Origin: an uncultured Alphaproteobacteria bacterium
Lineage (GTDB): Bacteria > Pseudomonadota > Alphaproteobacteria > Rhodobacterales > Rhodobacteraceae
DNA: 64,000 bases
NCBI GenBank assembly: GCA_902596605.1
Contig: CACJUU010000011.1
Location: forward strand, 1-64,000
Direction: 5' to 3'
Positions 45,505 through 54,325 of the stretch are shown here, in pieces (the stretch's first letter is position 1; the number at the start of each line of letters is the position of its first letter). Under the pieces are notes generated by a model, which ran no database searches, was not told the DNA's origin, and saw only the letters and a list, made by a program, of their open reading frames with translations. Both the position numbers and the translations under genes were made by a program.

Positions 45505-46360
45505 CGATTTTCAATCTGACAGTTTTAATTTTCAATTTTTCACTTAAATATAAAGCGTAAGAATCATATCCTACGACAATATTAGAGTTAGATAGGTCCT
45601 CTATTAGAGTATTTTTTGATATCATAAAACTTTCATTTTCGAGATCGAATAGTTTTTTGTGCTTAGCCAATAAAGAAGGGTGAATTCGCACAGTTATTTC
45701 TTCTTTTCTATAAACATTTATATTTTTTTTCACAAAATCTAGAAATAGTTCTAGCTCAGTTCTTACAATGTTAATTACTTCATCAATTCCTATGCTCTTC
45801 ATTCTCAAGCGTTTGAGGTTCTTCTGCAGAGGCTGATGGAATACTAGTAACTTCTTGTTTTTACTTTTTTTATTTTCTTTCGAACTCAACAAAAATTTTA
45901 CAATTTGATTTTCTACTTTAACAGTTCGAACTTTTGAATTAATGCGCCTTGATAATTCAAGCGCCCTATTGTCTGTAACTAGAATTGCTCTTACTTTTAA
46001 TTTTCGCCCCTTAAAGAGCAAACGGTTTTCATAATTAGTCCAATTATCAAATACCGCTAAAACTGGTATACCAATATCCAAGGCACTACTAATCTCCTGC
46101 CTCTCAAAGCCCTCTCCTGTTCCTATAATTGCAGTCTTCGTCTCTGGCGGAATTTTTTTTACATGCCATAAATTATCTAGAGCCGTTATGCTCATAAATT
46201 CTCTAAAAACATGTAAAGCAGGTATACCCAACCTGAATCCACATCTTCGCTTATTAATAAGCGTTTCATAATTATGTGCAACAAAGGCCGCTATGTGGTA
46301 GGCCGAACCAGCATCGTCACATGCGAAATAGTAGTCTATTTGATTAGATACGTTTCGCAA
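45497..46360 (-). CDS. Unrecognised GT-B-like protein of the polysaccharide locus
   Basis: The 287-residue product begins at TTG (46360), overlapping the aminotransferase stop. It has IDYYFACDDAGSAYHIAAF near the start, AIIGTGEGFERQEISSALD in the middle, and TVRIHPSLLAKHKKLFDLE plus SNIVVGYDSYALYLSEKLKI near the end. The pattern (HPS, then a conserved SxxLYLSEKL-like segment) resembles sialyltransferase- or capsule-type GT-B proteins. It is a candidate pseudaminic acid transferase or accessory enzyme. No family was assigned with confidence. Confidence 0.6.
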   Translation of the reverse strand: MRNVSNQIDYYFACDDAGSAYHIAAFVAHNYETLINKRRCGFRLGIPALHVFREFMSITALDNLWHVKKIPPETKTAIIGTGEGFERQEISSALDIGIPVLAVFDNWTNYENRLLFKGRKLKVRAILVTDNRALELSRRINSKVRTVKVENQIVKFLLSSKENKKSKNKKLLVFHQPLQKNLKRLRMKSIGIDEVINIVRTELELFLDFVKKNINVYRKEEITVRIHPSLLAKHKKLFDLENESFMISKNTLIEDLSNSNIVVGYDSYALYLSEKLKIKTVRLKIDE

Positions 46361-47549
46361 TATAGTTCAGAACTTTTTCAATAATATTTAGTAAATCACT
46401 CTGTTGCGAAGTCTCGTCGAGAGCATACATGCAATTTTGAAAGCAAACAAATTCGTTCTGATGCATGTTTTCGGCTATCGCTAAATTTTCATTGGTTGGA
46501 AAATTTTTCTGAAAATAAGGAAGTTTATGAACATTGGCGAATCCACCATAAACGTTTCTTAGACCCTCAGCATGTAAAGCAGAAATTAGCCAATTTCTAT
46601 TCAATTTTTTATTGATATTGGAAAAGACAATTGGGATTACATAATATACATGCTCCACATTTTGCGGCATTGGGATCGACATAAACTGATACTTCGAAAC
46701 GAGCTCGGTTACTTCTTTAGCTATCTTTTTCCTTTCGACGAGCACACTATCCAATTTTTTTAATTGCTCATTTCCAATTGCTGCCTCAATCTCTCCCATT
46801 CTAAAGTTATGGCCAACCAAACTAGCTTCAAATGGACTTGGGATATACGCCTCAGCATGATTTCTTATTAATTGACACTTAAAGGCAAGTTCATCATCGT
46901 TTGTTACTATTACCCCACCTTCACCAGTGTGTATATGTTTGTGATAATTTAGTGAAAACCCACCTATATCAGCCAAAGTACCTGTATATTTGTTTTTATA
47001 CTTACCGCCAGGCGATTGAGCAGCATCCGAGATTACTTTTAGATTATTAGCTTTAGCCACTGCTAACAACTCGTCCATTTTAGCTGATCCACCATGGATA
47101 TCGACAGCTAATATTGCTCTTGTTTTTTTTGTAATTTTGCGTTCGACATCAACGGGATCCAGACAAAAATCAATAGGATCTATATCGGCAAAGATTGGAG
47201 TGTGCCCGGCGTGTACTATAGCAGCTGCGGTAGCACACATAGTCCAGGGAGATGTGATAATTTCTCCATCTTCAAAGCCCATAGCAGATACCATCGTTAC
47301 TAATCCACTCGTCCAAGAATTAACTGTAATAGCATGCTTAATATCGAAATAGTCTGCCCAACTTCTTTCAAATTCTTGCACTTTTTCTCCGCCAAGAAAT
47401 CCATTGCCAGCCTTGCCAAAATATGCAGAAAGAACACCAGTATCCATGACTTTAGCCACAGCATTTTTTTCCTCTGGACCAATTGTATTATACTTCGTGA
47501 ATTCATCAGAGCGTATTGGTTCTCCACCATTAATTGCAAGTTCAGACAT
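46344..47549 (-). CDS. DegT/DnrJ/EryC1/StrS sugar aminotransferase
   Basis: PLP-dependent aminotransferase of 401 residues with the StrS-type N-terminus LAINGGEPIRSDEF. The PLP lysine lies in GGFSLNYHKHIHTGEGGVIV. It makes an amino sugar from a keto-sugar nucleotide or inosose. GAGGAGGTGAAAGGGCATTATG is a strong start. Coupled to the upstream Gfo/Idh/MocA gene by 8 nt, it probably aminates the ketone that enzyme forms. Confidence 0.9.
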   Translation of the reverse strand: MSELAINGGEPIRSDEFTKYNTIGPEEKNAVAKVMDTGVLSAYFGKAGNGFLGGEKVQEFERSWADYFDIKHAITVNSWTSGLVTMVSAMGFEDGEIITSPWTMCATAAAIVHAGHTPIFADIDPIDFCLDPVDVERKITKKTRAILAVDIHGGSAKMDELLAVAKANNLKVISDAAQSPGGKYKNKYTGTLADIGGFSLNYHKHIHTGEGGVIVTNDDELAFKCQLIRNHAEAYIPSPFEASLVGHNFRMGEIEAAIGNEQLKKLDSVLVERKKIAKEVTELVSKYQFMSIPMPQNVEHVYYVIPIVFSNINKKLNRNWLISALHAEGLRNVYGGFANVHKLPYFQKNFPTNENLAIAENMHQNEFVCFQNCMYALDETSQQSDLLNIIEKVLNYIAKRI

Positions 47550-48486
47550 AATGCCCTTTCACCTCCTCAATTAAGTTAAAAGTTAAAGTCGCTTCGTCAA
47601 CTTTAGTAAGTGCACATGCTTTATTATTAATCAAGTTAAACATTTCTTCGTATGTGAACGACATGTAATTGCTAGCATTGAAATCTAAACTGTCATTAGA
47701 CATCGTAAAGAAATTTCCTTCAAAATCATACCAACGACCGACTTCAGTAATTGTCAACTTTTCATCTGTATGAGAATAATTTATCTTGGCTTTCTCGGAA
47801 AAAATAGTCACGTCAAAAATATTAACGTTAATTTCTGTGCGTTGGATTGTTAAATCAAAATATTCATTTTTAATAAGCCAAATATTATCCAGCGCACTTA
47901 TTTGTAATTTTTTAAATTTTGCAGACCCAAGTAAGCCTAATAGAAAGTCTAATCCATGGCTCAGCGAATTATGTAAATCACCTGAAAAGTTAATTAGTAC
48001 TTTTAATTGTTGATCTACCCCTGTTACTCTTTCAAAATTTTTTCTAAGCCATTTGTAACTTGGATCTGCACGCCGCATAAAATTAAAACGAAGTTCGGAC
48101 TTTAAAGACTTAAAACAATCGAAAAATGATTTTAATTCTGTGGCTGAGGTTGCTATCGGTTTTTCATATAGTATAGCCTTGGGCTCTAAGCCCAGTTTTG
48201 TAATGTGACTTAAAATTTCTATTTTAGACCTTTCAGAAGTACTGATCACAATTAAATCGATATTTTTTAATATATGTAAATCGATTTGTGACAAGCTTTT
48301 CACACAATCTATTCCATATTCATTTTTTATTTTTAATTGTTTTTCTACATTTTCATCAACTGTTGAAATTAAATTAAATCTTTTATCATTATACAATGCT
48401 CGGAAATGCGTTTGTGTATTCTGAGGACTCATCATGTCGTAATTATAACCAATATTTCCACAGCCAATAAGAAGAGATCTAATCAT
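47542..48486 (-). CDS. Gfo/Idh/MocA family oxidoreductase
   Basis: NAD(P)-dependent sugar oxidoreductase of 314 residues. The N-terminal Rossmann motif is LLIGCGNIGYNYDMM and the EKP motif is ILYEKPIATSATELKSF, containing the conserved lysine. It likely oxidises a sugar-nucleotide hydroxyl to a ketone for the adjacent aminotransferase. It overlaps the acetyltransferase gene upstream by 8 nt. This pair is in addition to PseB/PseC and points to a second amino sugar. Confidence 0.88.
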   Translation of the reverse strand: MIRSLLIGCGNIGYNYDMMSPQNTQTHFRALYNDKRFNLISTVDENVEKQLKIKNEYGIDCVKSLSQIDLHILKNIDLIVISTSERSKIEILSHITKLGLEPKAILYEKPIATSATELKSFFDCFKSLKSELRFNFMRRADPSYKWLRKNFERVTGVDQQLKVLINFSGDLHNSLSHGLDFLLGLLGSAKFKKLQISALDNIWLIKNEYFDLTIQRTEINVNIFDVTIFSEKAKINYSHTDEKLTITEVGRWYDFEGNFFTMSNDSLDFNASNYMSFTYEEMFNLINNKACALTKVDEATLTFNLIEEVKGHYV

Positions 48487-49057
48487 TTTTGTCTGTAGTT
48501 AGGCCCTTGCTATAAAATTGTTCTCGCAGCATTCCAAAATAATTCACATCTAAATACTTCCCATTAGCGTAAAACTCTTGTCGTAATTTTCCTTCCAAAG
48601 TGAACCCAGCCTTTAAACATGACTTTTCAGCGGCAATGTTCGTTGATACATTACGTACAATAACCTTGTTTAAGTTGATTTTGTCAAAAGCAAAGCCTGT
48701 CAAAAATCGAAGCACTTCGGTACCTAAACCCATTCCGCTTATATTCTTATCCCATAAGAAGCGAGCGATGTGCCCACTTCTATTCAAAAAATCTACATCT
48801 TGCAAGGAACAGACACCTATTTTTGTTTTTGTATCTAATCTTGTCACTGTAAATCGGAAAGCATTTCCATCATCACTTTCATCTAGTAGTCTTGTGCTAC
48901 TTCTTTTTCCAGGGGGAATTTTTGAATGTTTGGTATAAATGTTCAAATTTGGATCATAAAAGTTTTCATAATAGTTAAGCTTAATATCTTCATCAGATAG
49001 TGGGTTAAATCCTAGCTTTTCGGTGCGACCAAAATATGCTTTGTTACTTTTTACCAT
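48479..49057 (-). CDS. GNAT acetyltransferase, candidate PseH
   Basis: RimJ/RimL-type GNAT protein of 192 residues with GHIARFLWDKNISGMGLGTE as the acetyl-CoA loop and VSTNIAAEKSCLKAGFTLEG as the C-terminal core. PseH acetylates the 4-amino group after PseC, and this gene overlaps pseC by 14 nt and is the only acetyltransferase in the locus, so it is the best pseH candidate. Sequence resemblance to Campylobacter PseH itself is not close, hence symbol withheld. Confidence 0.78.
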   Translation of the reverse strand: MVKSNKAYFGRTEKLGFNPLSDEDIKLNYYENFYDPNLNIYTKHSKIPPGKRSSTRLLDESDDGNAFRFTVTRLDTKTKIGVCSLQDVDFLNRSGHIARFLWDKNISGMGLGTEVLRFLTGFAFDKINLNKVIVRNVSTNIAAEKSCLKAGFTLEGKLRQEFYANGKYLDVNYFGMLREQFYSKGLTTDKND

Positions 49058-50234
49058 TATTATTAGCCTTTTTAAAAAATGCTCTCACATTCGACACAAT
49101 CCATTCGAACTCTTCAGATGTTATACCGGGATAAAGCGGTAAAGTTATCGCAGATCTAGCATATTTTTCTGCATTTACACAGTTCCCGTTCTGAAAAACT
49201 CTATTTCTATAATGTGGTTGTAAATAAATGGGATTATAATGCAGATTTACCGCGATTTGTTTGCTTGTTAAATATTGATATAAGGCATTACGTTCTTTAA
49301 TGTGGCTTTCCTTTAATATTATCACAAAAAGATGATAGCTGCTTTTCGTGGTATTGGATACTTTCTGAAATGAAAGAGGCAAACCTTTTAGAGCAATTAT
49401 ATATTTTTTTGCTAACTTGTTTCTGCTACCAATAAAAGCATCCAATTTTTTTAACTGTGATATTCCCAATGAAGCTTGTAAATCGGTCATTCTAAAATTA
49501 TAGCCTAATGATATCTGCTTATAGTTCCATATCTCCTGATCTATTTGATAGGCTTCGTTTTGATCACACTTTATTATTCCATGTGATCGTATCTGATGTA
49601 ATTTTAAGGCTAAAGCTTTTGAGTTTGTTGTAATTATTCCACCTTCACCGGTGGTAATTATTTTTACTGGATGAAAACTAAAAACACATGCATCAGAGAA
49701 TTCGCATGAACCAATTTTTCGGTTATTAAATTTTCCACCGATAGCATGTGATGAGTCTTCAAGAATTTTAAATTTATATTTTTTTTTCAAAGCGTAGATT
49801 GACTTCATATCTGCGCTCGCACCGCCCATATGCACAACAATAATCAATTTGGGCAGTCTACCTTCTTGGTCAGCCTGTTCAAGTTTAACTGCTAGTGTTT
49901 TCGTACTAATGTTGATAGACTTTAAGTCGATATCGACGAATTCAACGTTAGCACCACACATCATCGGAGCGTTTGCCGATGCTACAAACGAAATAGCACT
50001 AACCCAAACAATATCTCCTTGTTTTACCTCTAGTGCGGTACATGCTGAAAAAAGTGCTGATGTTGCATTGGTAACTGCGATAGCATGTTTGACCCCACAA
50101 TATTCACGGATTTTGCTTTCAAAAGCTGGTACCTGTGGTCCTTGTGTGAGCCAATCGGACTCTAAGGTTGCGACTACGGCCTGTTTATCTGTTTCGTCTA
50201 AATTATGCCGTCCATAAGGAATAATTTTTTTCAT
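49044..50234 (-). CDS. pseC: UDP-4-amino-4,6-dideoxy-N-acetyl-beta-L-altrosamine transaminase
   Basis: DegT-family aminotransferase of 396 residues. IPYGRHNLDETDKQAVV at the start and LTQGPQVPAFESKI are typical of PseC; the PLP lysine is in VFSFHPVKIITTGEGGIITT. It aminates the PseB product at C4 in pseudaminic acid synthesis. It lies 23 bp from pseB. GTAAAGATG-like context gives an acceptable start. Confidence 0.93.
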   Translation of the reverse strand: MKKIIPYGRHNLDETDKQAVVATLESDWLTQGPQVPAFESKIREYCGVKHAIAVTNATSALFSACTALEVKQGDIVWVSAISFVASANAPMMCGANVEFVDIDLKSINISTKTLAVKLEQADQEGRLPKLIIVVHMGGASADMKSIYALKKKYKFKILEDSSHAIGGKFNNRKIGSCEFSDACVFSFHPVKIITTGEGGIITTNSKALALKLHQIRSHGIIKCDQNEAYQIDQEIWNYKQISLGYNFRMTDLQASLGISQLKKLDAFIGSRNKLAKKYIIALKGLPLSFQKVSNTTKSSYHLFVIILKESHIKERNALYQYLTSKQIAVNLHYNPIYLQPHYRNRVFQNGNCVNAEKYARSAITLPLYPGITSEEFEWIVSNVRAFFKKANNNGKK

Positions 50235-50257
50235 CTTTACTCATAAGGTTAAATTTA

Positions 50258-51250
50258 TTAACAGTGTTCACTAATCATTTTTTTCAGCTGTTGAACTGTT
50301 AAGAAGTTAGTATTGTCGCGGCTATTATAACTAAAGCCCAATGGTACAGCCTCGCAGTTTAAATATTTTTCTTTTAATCTAGGTTTATCTTCATACCCTG
50401 ATGGTAATATAACGTATAGATTCCCTAAATCCTTTGTATTATGAGAATCAGAGTTCGTCACCATCTCTTCGTGGAGTTTCTCTCCTGGACGCAAACCAAC
50501 AATTTTAATTTCAGATTTTTCACATATCGCTTCAGCTAAATCTAAAATATGATAGCTAGGAATTTTAGGTACGAAGATTTCACCGCCAACGCTCTTTTTT
50601 AAACAATCAAAAGCGAGAGAAACTCCCTCACTTAAAGTTATATTAAATCTGGTCATTTTGTCATCAGTAATTGGTAATACTCGAGAATTTTTCAACCTCT
50701 GAAAAAGTGGAATCACTGATCCCCTACTACCCATCACGTTACCATAACGAAGAACACTAAAAGAAATATTAGACGAACCCTTTATATTATTTGCTGCAAT
50801 AAATAATTTATCAGAAGCTAATTTTGTTGCGCCGTATAAGTTGATAGGTGCTGCAGCCTTGTCGGTCGATAACGCTAGCACTTTTTTAACTCCAGCTTCA
50901 AGCGAAGTCTCAATTACATTTTGTGCTCCGATAATATTAGTCTTAATGCATTCAAATGGATTGTATTCTGCTGCGGTTACCTGCTTCATTGCAGCCGCGT
51001 GCAGTACGAAATCAACATCATGCAATGCAGTTCTTAATCGATCTTTATCACGAACATCTCCAATAAAAAACCTTAGAGCGGATGAATTGAAAGATGCAAA
51101 TTCACGTTGCATATCGAATTGTTTCAATTCATCCCTCGAGTATACCACCAATCTCTTAATTTCAGGGAATTTTGTGAGAAGTTCCCTAACAAAATGCTTT
51201 CCAAAGCTTCCTGTACCACCGGTAATTAGTATGCTTGAATTATTGAACAT
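50258..51250 (-). CDS. pseB: UDP-N-acetylglucosamine 4,6-dehydratase (inverting)
   Basis: Extended SDR of 330 residues. ILITGGTGSFGKHFVRELL is the Rossmann motif; DVDFVLHAAAMKQVTAAEYN contains the conserved AAMKQV of PseB/FlaA1 enzymes; the catalytic Thr-Asp-Lys is in ALSTDKAAAPINLYGATK. It starts pseudaminic acid synthesis by dehydrating and epimerising UDP-GlcNAc. It lacks the membrane helices of WbpM/PglF types. Confidence 0.95.
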   Translation of the reverse strand: MFNNSSILITGGTGSFGKHFVRELLTKFPEIKRLVVYSRDELKQFDMQREFASFNSSALRFFIGDVRDKDRLRTALHDVDFVLHAAAMKQVTAAEYNPFECIKTNIIGAQNVIETSLEAGVKKVLALSTDKAAAPINLYGATKLASDKLFIAANNIKGSSNISFSVLRYGNVMGSRGSVIPLFQRLKNSRVLPITDDKMTRFNITLSEGVSLAFDCLKKSVGGEIFVPKIPSYHILDLAEAICEKSEIKIVGLRPGEKLHEEMVTNSDSHNTKDLGNLYVILPSGYEDKPRLKEKYLNCEAVPLGFSYNSRDNTNFLTVQQLKKMISEHC

Positions 51251-51265
51251 GCTTAAATGCCTATC

Positions 51266-53011
51266 TTATAGAGTTGAATTAACAAAGGATATTTGACCAT
51301 GTTCAAAATGAACAATAATATCACATTGTTCCAGTATATCAGGTCGATGTGCAATTATAAAAATTGTCTTATCTGAGTCCAGTGAATATATCATTTTCTT
51401 GATTACATCTTCTGTTTTTTTGTCTAATGCGCTTGTCGCTTCGTCTAGTATAAGTATTTGGAAATTCTGATATAAAGCTCTTGCAATAGCTAAACGTTGC
51501 CGCTGGCCTCCTGAAAAATTAATTCCATTCTCGCCTGCATTAGAATAAATACCCTTGCTTAGACGCTCAATGAATTCCCTTGAGCCACTATTATCAATAG
51601 CTGATTGCAACCTCCTTAGATCTATATTTGAAGAACCTTCTCCAAATGCTATATTCTCTGCAATTGTGGCATCTTGTAAAGTTATATCCTGAGGCACGTA
51701 ACTAATAATAGAATGCCATTCTTTAAAATTAAGAGAAGCAAATTTTACTCCATCTATAAGAATATTACCAGTTGTAGGTTCAAGCAGACCAGCTACCAAA
51801 TCACAAAAGGTGCTTTTCCCACTACCTGTTTGGCCAGTGATACCTACCCTAGCACCAATTGGTATTTCAAAATTAATATCCTGTAATGAACTTCGTTCTG
51901 CTTCTTGATGAGCAAAAGTCACATTCTTAAACTCAATCTTTTTCTTGAAAGAGGGAAGCTGTTGCCCAATCAGTTGACTATCTAGCAAAATATGATCCAG
52001 AAATTTAAGTGTATCAATCACAGTTTTATTGCTTGTCTTGATGGCCGCTATGGACGAATAAATCAACTGCATAACAGGGAGCAACCGTTGCGTGCCATAA
52101 ACTATTGCACCCATCGCTATCAATGTACTCCCACCATCTTGTTTTGTCGGAATGGCTACTGAAAGTAAAAGGATAATTATGATTGCAGCGGTCTCAATGA
52201 AAAACCGTGGTGTTGTCTGTATTATAAAACTATCAGCTTGTGCGGCACGAAATCGTTTGTCTGTTTCATAGTAAGATTGCAGAAAGTAATTCTGCTTATT
52301 TCCCAAAATAACATCTCTTATATTCGTAAGGCAATCTCTTAGAACCTGAAATAAATTTGTATTTTCTTCAGACAAGACGGTAGAACACTTCTTAAGAGTT
52401 GATTTGAAAAATAAGTATATTAATAAGTAAGCAAGCCCTACTGAAATTAAGGTAATACTCGACAATAATGGAGATAATATTAGTAAAGCGTATAGTATGG
52501 CTGTAGTCAAAATGATACCAGATATAATGTTAAGTATTGGGTAGATTAGACCACGAACAACAGCAGTTACTTTCATCGTTATGCTTGATATTATATCACT
52601 AGAATTATTGGCGATATGATACGCGTAGTTTTTATTCAAAATATTTTCATAGATTTTGTAGCTTATTGTTAATCCGATATTAAAAGAAAATCTTGTAATC
52701 AACCTTGTTTGATAAATTCTGAACACTCCACTTAGTGTGATAAGAACACAAAATATAGTAACAAGGAATCCCTTTAGATTCGTCTCTGTAATATTGAATA
52801 AATTTAATAAATATACATATCTATCAATAATATTTGATTGGTTATTAGTATCATTAAGTATTTCCAATAGAGGAACAAGTGTTCCAATGCTTATTAGCTC
52901 AGCAAATGATGCAAATGTCATGATCAAAATAATGTACAATATATGAAATTTTTCTTTCCAACTAATTAGGCCAAAAATAACAGAGATATTTTTCAAAAAT
53001 TGTGAATTCAT
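51266..53011 (-). CDS. ABC transporter ATP-binding/permease (PglK/MsbA-like flippase)
   Basis: Half-transporter of 581 residues with an N-terminal six-helix permease and C-terminal ATPase. Walker A is GITGQTGSGKSTFCDLVAGL, the signature is NFSGGQRQRLAIARALYQ, and Walker B is ILILDEATSALDK. In glycan loci such proteins (PglK) flip lipid-linked oligosaccharides. Embedded between pseI and pseB, it probably exports the completed repeat unit or glycan precursor. No ribosome-binding site is obvious before the ATG. Confidence 0.9.
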   Translation of the reverse strand: MNSQFLKNISVIFGLISWKEKFHILYIILIMTFASFAELISIGTLVPLLEILNDTNNQSNIIDRYVYLLNLFNITETNLKGFLVTIFCVLITLSGVFRIYQTRLITRFSFNIGLTISYKIYENILNKNYAYHIANNSSDIISSITMKVTAVVRGLIYPILNIISGIILTTAILYALLILSPLLSSITLISVGLAYLLIYLFFKSTLKKCSTVLSEENTNLFQVLRDCLTNIRDVILGNKQNYFLQSYYETDKRFRAAQADSFIIQTTPRFFIETAAIIIILLLSVAIPTKQDGGSTLIAMGAIVYGTQRLLPVMQLIYSSIAAIKTSNKTVIDTLKFLDHILLDSQLIGQQLPSFKKKIEFKNVTFAHQEAERSSLQDINFEIPIGARVGITGQTGSGKSTFCDLVAGLLEPTTGNILIDGVKFASLNFKEWHSIISYVPQDITLQDATIAENIAFGEGSSNIDLRRLQSAIDNSGSREFIERLSKGIYSNAGENGINFSGGQRQRLAIARALYQNFQILILDEATSALDKKTEDVIKKMIYSLDSDKTIFIIAHRPDILEQCDIIVHFEHGQISFVNSTL

Positions 53012-53174
53012 TTTGATACTTTAAGTTTATGATTGCTATCAATCAATCGAACGAAGCATTTAAAATCTCTCTGATCAGATATAACCTGACTTCTCAACCC
53101 TATCTGTAGCTAACGCGAGTGTGCATTCCGAGGAACGTGGTGTCGACTTTCCCGTAACTAAGAACCATAAGCAT

Positions 53175-53303
53175 TTAATTCTGAGGCTTTACATTAAATT
53201 GTTGGCCAATATCAACATAGTGCACCTCTTCGAAACCGTATATCTTGCTGGGTTTTTTAAAATTTATTGACCTTCGTAATAACCAAAGAAATAACTTCAG
53301 CAT
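53175..53303 (-). pseudogene. Short ORF, probable N-terminal remnant of a methyltransferase
   Basis: A 42-residue - strand ORF missed by the track (MLKLFLWLLRRSINFKKPSK, then YGFEEVHYVDIGQQFNVKP) starts inside the pseI stop (ATGCTGA), so it is coupled to the operon. VDIG near residue 30 resembles the first strand of FkbM-type methyltransferases, which continue for ~200 more residues. The downstream stretch to 53012 has only broken reading such as RDFKCFVRLIDSNHKLKV. It is likely a truncated operon gene; a genuine small protein is possible. Confidence 0.35.
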
Positions 53304-54325
53304 AGGTGATCCTCTGATAACGGCGTACCACGAGTTAAGGATACGGTAGCTTTTTTTCCTATGATAGAAAAGTATTTCTTAGGATGTAAGCCCAATCCAG
53401 GACGAATGATTTTAATATTGTTTTCTGAAAATGGCTCGCCCTTTTTAATGTCTTTAATCACAAAAATTGACCGAGCGTGGTTTACGCCTTTTCTACTGCA
53501 ATTTAATATATCACTATTCCCTAAACTTTCCCAGACCGAGCCAGCTGTTTCGATAGCATGAGATAATTCATGCGGTTCAATTGAGAAGCCCGCATCTGCT
53601 CCACCGTCCCCTCTATCTAGTGTGAAGTGTTTTTCTATTATTGATGCTCCTTTCGCAACCGCTGCCGAGACCGCTATATTTCCCAATGAATGATCTGAAA
53701 GACCAAAAACTTTTGAATATTTTTTAAGTTCGTCCAAAGCATTTATATTCATTTCGTTTACTGCCGCTGGGTATGAGCTTGTACAATGTAGTAAAGCATA
53801 TTCGCCTGAATTATTTTTCTCCAGGAAGTTGATCGTATCTAAGACATCATTAATCGTGGAAACGCCAGTGGAAATGATAATTGGTTTTTTTGTTTCCGCA
53901 ACTGCTTTTAATAAAATAGGATCAGAGGCTTCAAAAGATGCAATTTTATAAGCAGGACAATCTAAGTCTTCTAAGAGTGCTACAGATGCATTATCAAATG
54001 GAGAACTGAAAATTGTTATGCCAATGATCTTGGCATAATCAAAAAGTTGATTGTGCCATTCTAACGGCATTGAAATAGATTGATATAGATCATAATAAGA
54101 TCTGCCCGCCCAAACATCACTTTTTATTATAAACTCCTCGCGATTACAATTAATTGTAATAGAGTCAGCCGAGTAAGTCTGCAACTTCACGGCGCTGGCT
54201 CCACATTTTTTTGCCACCTTTATAATTTTTTTTGCTGTAGTCAAACTGCCATTATGGTTAGTGGACATTTCAGCAATGAAATATGGGCGCGCCGACGCAC
54301 CAATTTTTTTCCCTTCAATTATCAA
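53297..54325 (-). CDS. pseI: Pseudaminic acid synthase
   Basis: NeuB-family enzyme of 342 residues condensing the 6-deoxy-AltdiNAc sugar with phosphoenolpyruvate. The N-terminal TIM barrel opens YFIAEMSTNHNGSLTTAKKI, and a C-terminal SAF/antifreeze-like domain covers RSIFVIKDIKKGEPFSENNI. SDHSLGNIAVSAAVAKGAS is the family motif before EKHFTLDR. It overlaps pseG by 11 nt and ends into the small truncated ORF. Confidence 0.96.
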   Translation of the reverse strand: MIIEGKKIGASARPYFIAEMSTNHNGSLTTAKKIIKVAKKCGASAVKLQTYSADSITINCNREEFIIKSDVWAGRSYYDLYQSISMPLEWHNQLFDYAKIIGITIFSSPFDNASVALLEDLDCPAYKIASFEASDPILLKAVAETKKPIIISTGVSTINDVLDTINFLEKNNSGEYALLHCTSSYPAAVNEMNINALDELKKYSKVFGLSDHSLGNIAVSAAVAKGASIIEKHFTLDRGDGGADAGFSIEPHELSHAIETAGSVWESLGNSDILNCSRKGVNHARSIFVIKDIKKGEPFSENNIKIIRPGLGLHPKKYFSIIGKKATVSLTRGTPLSEDHLC

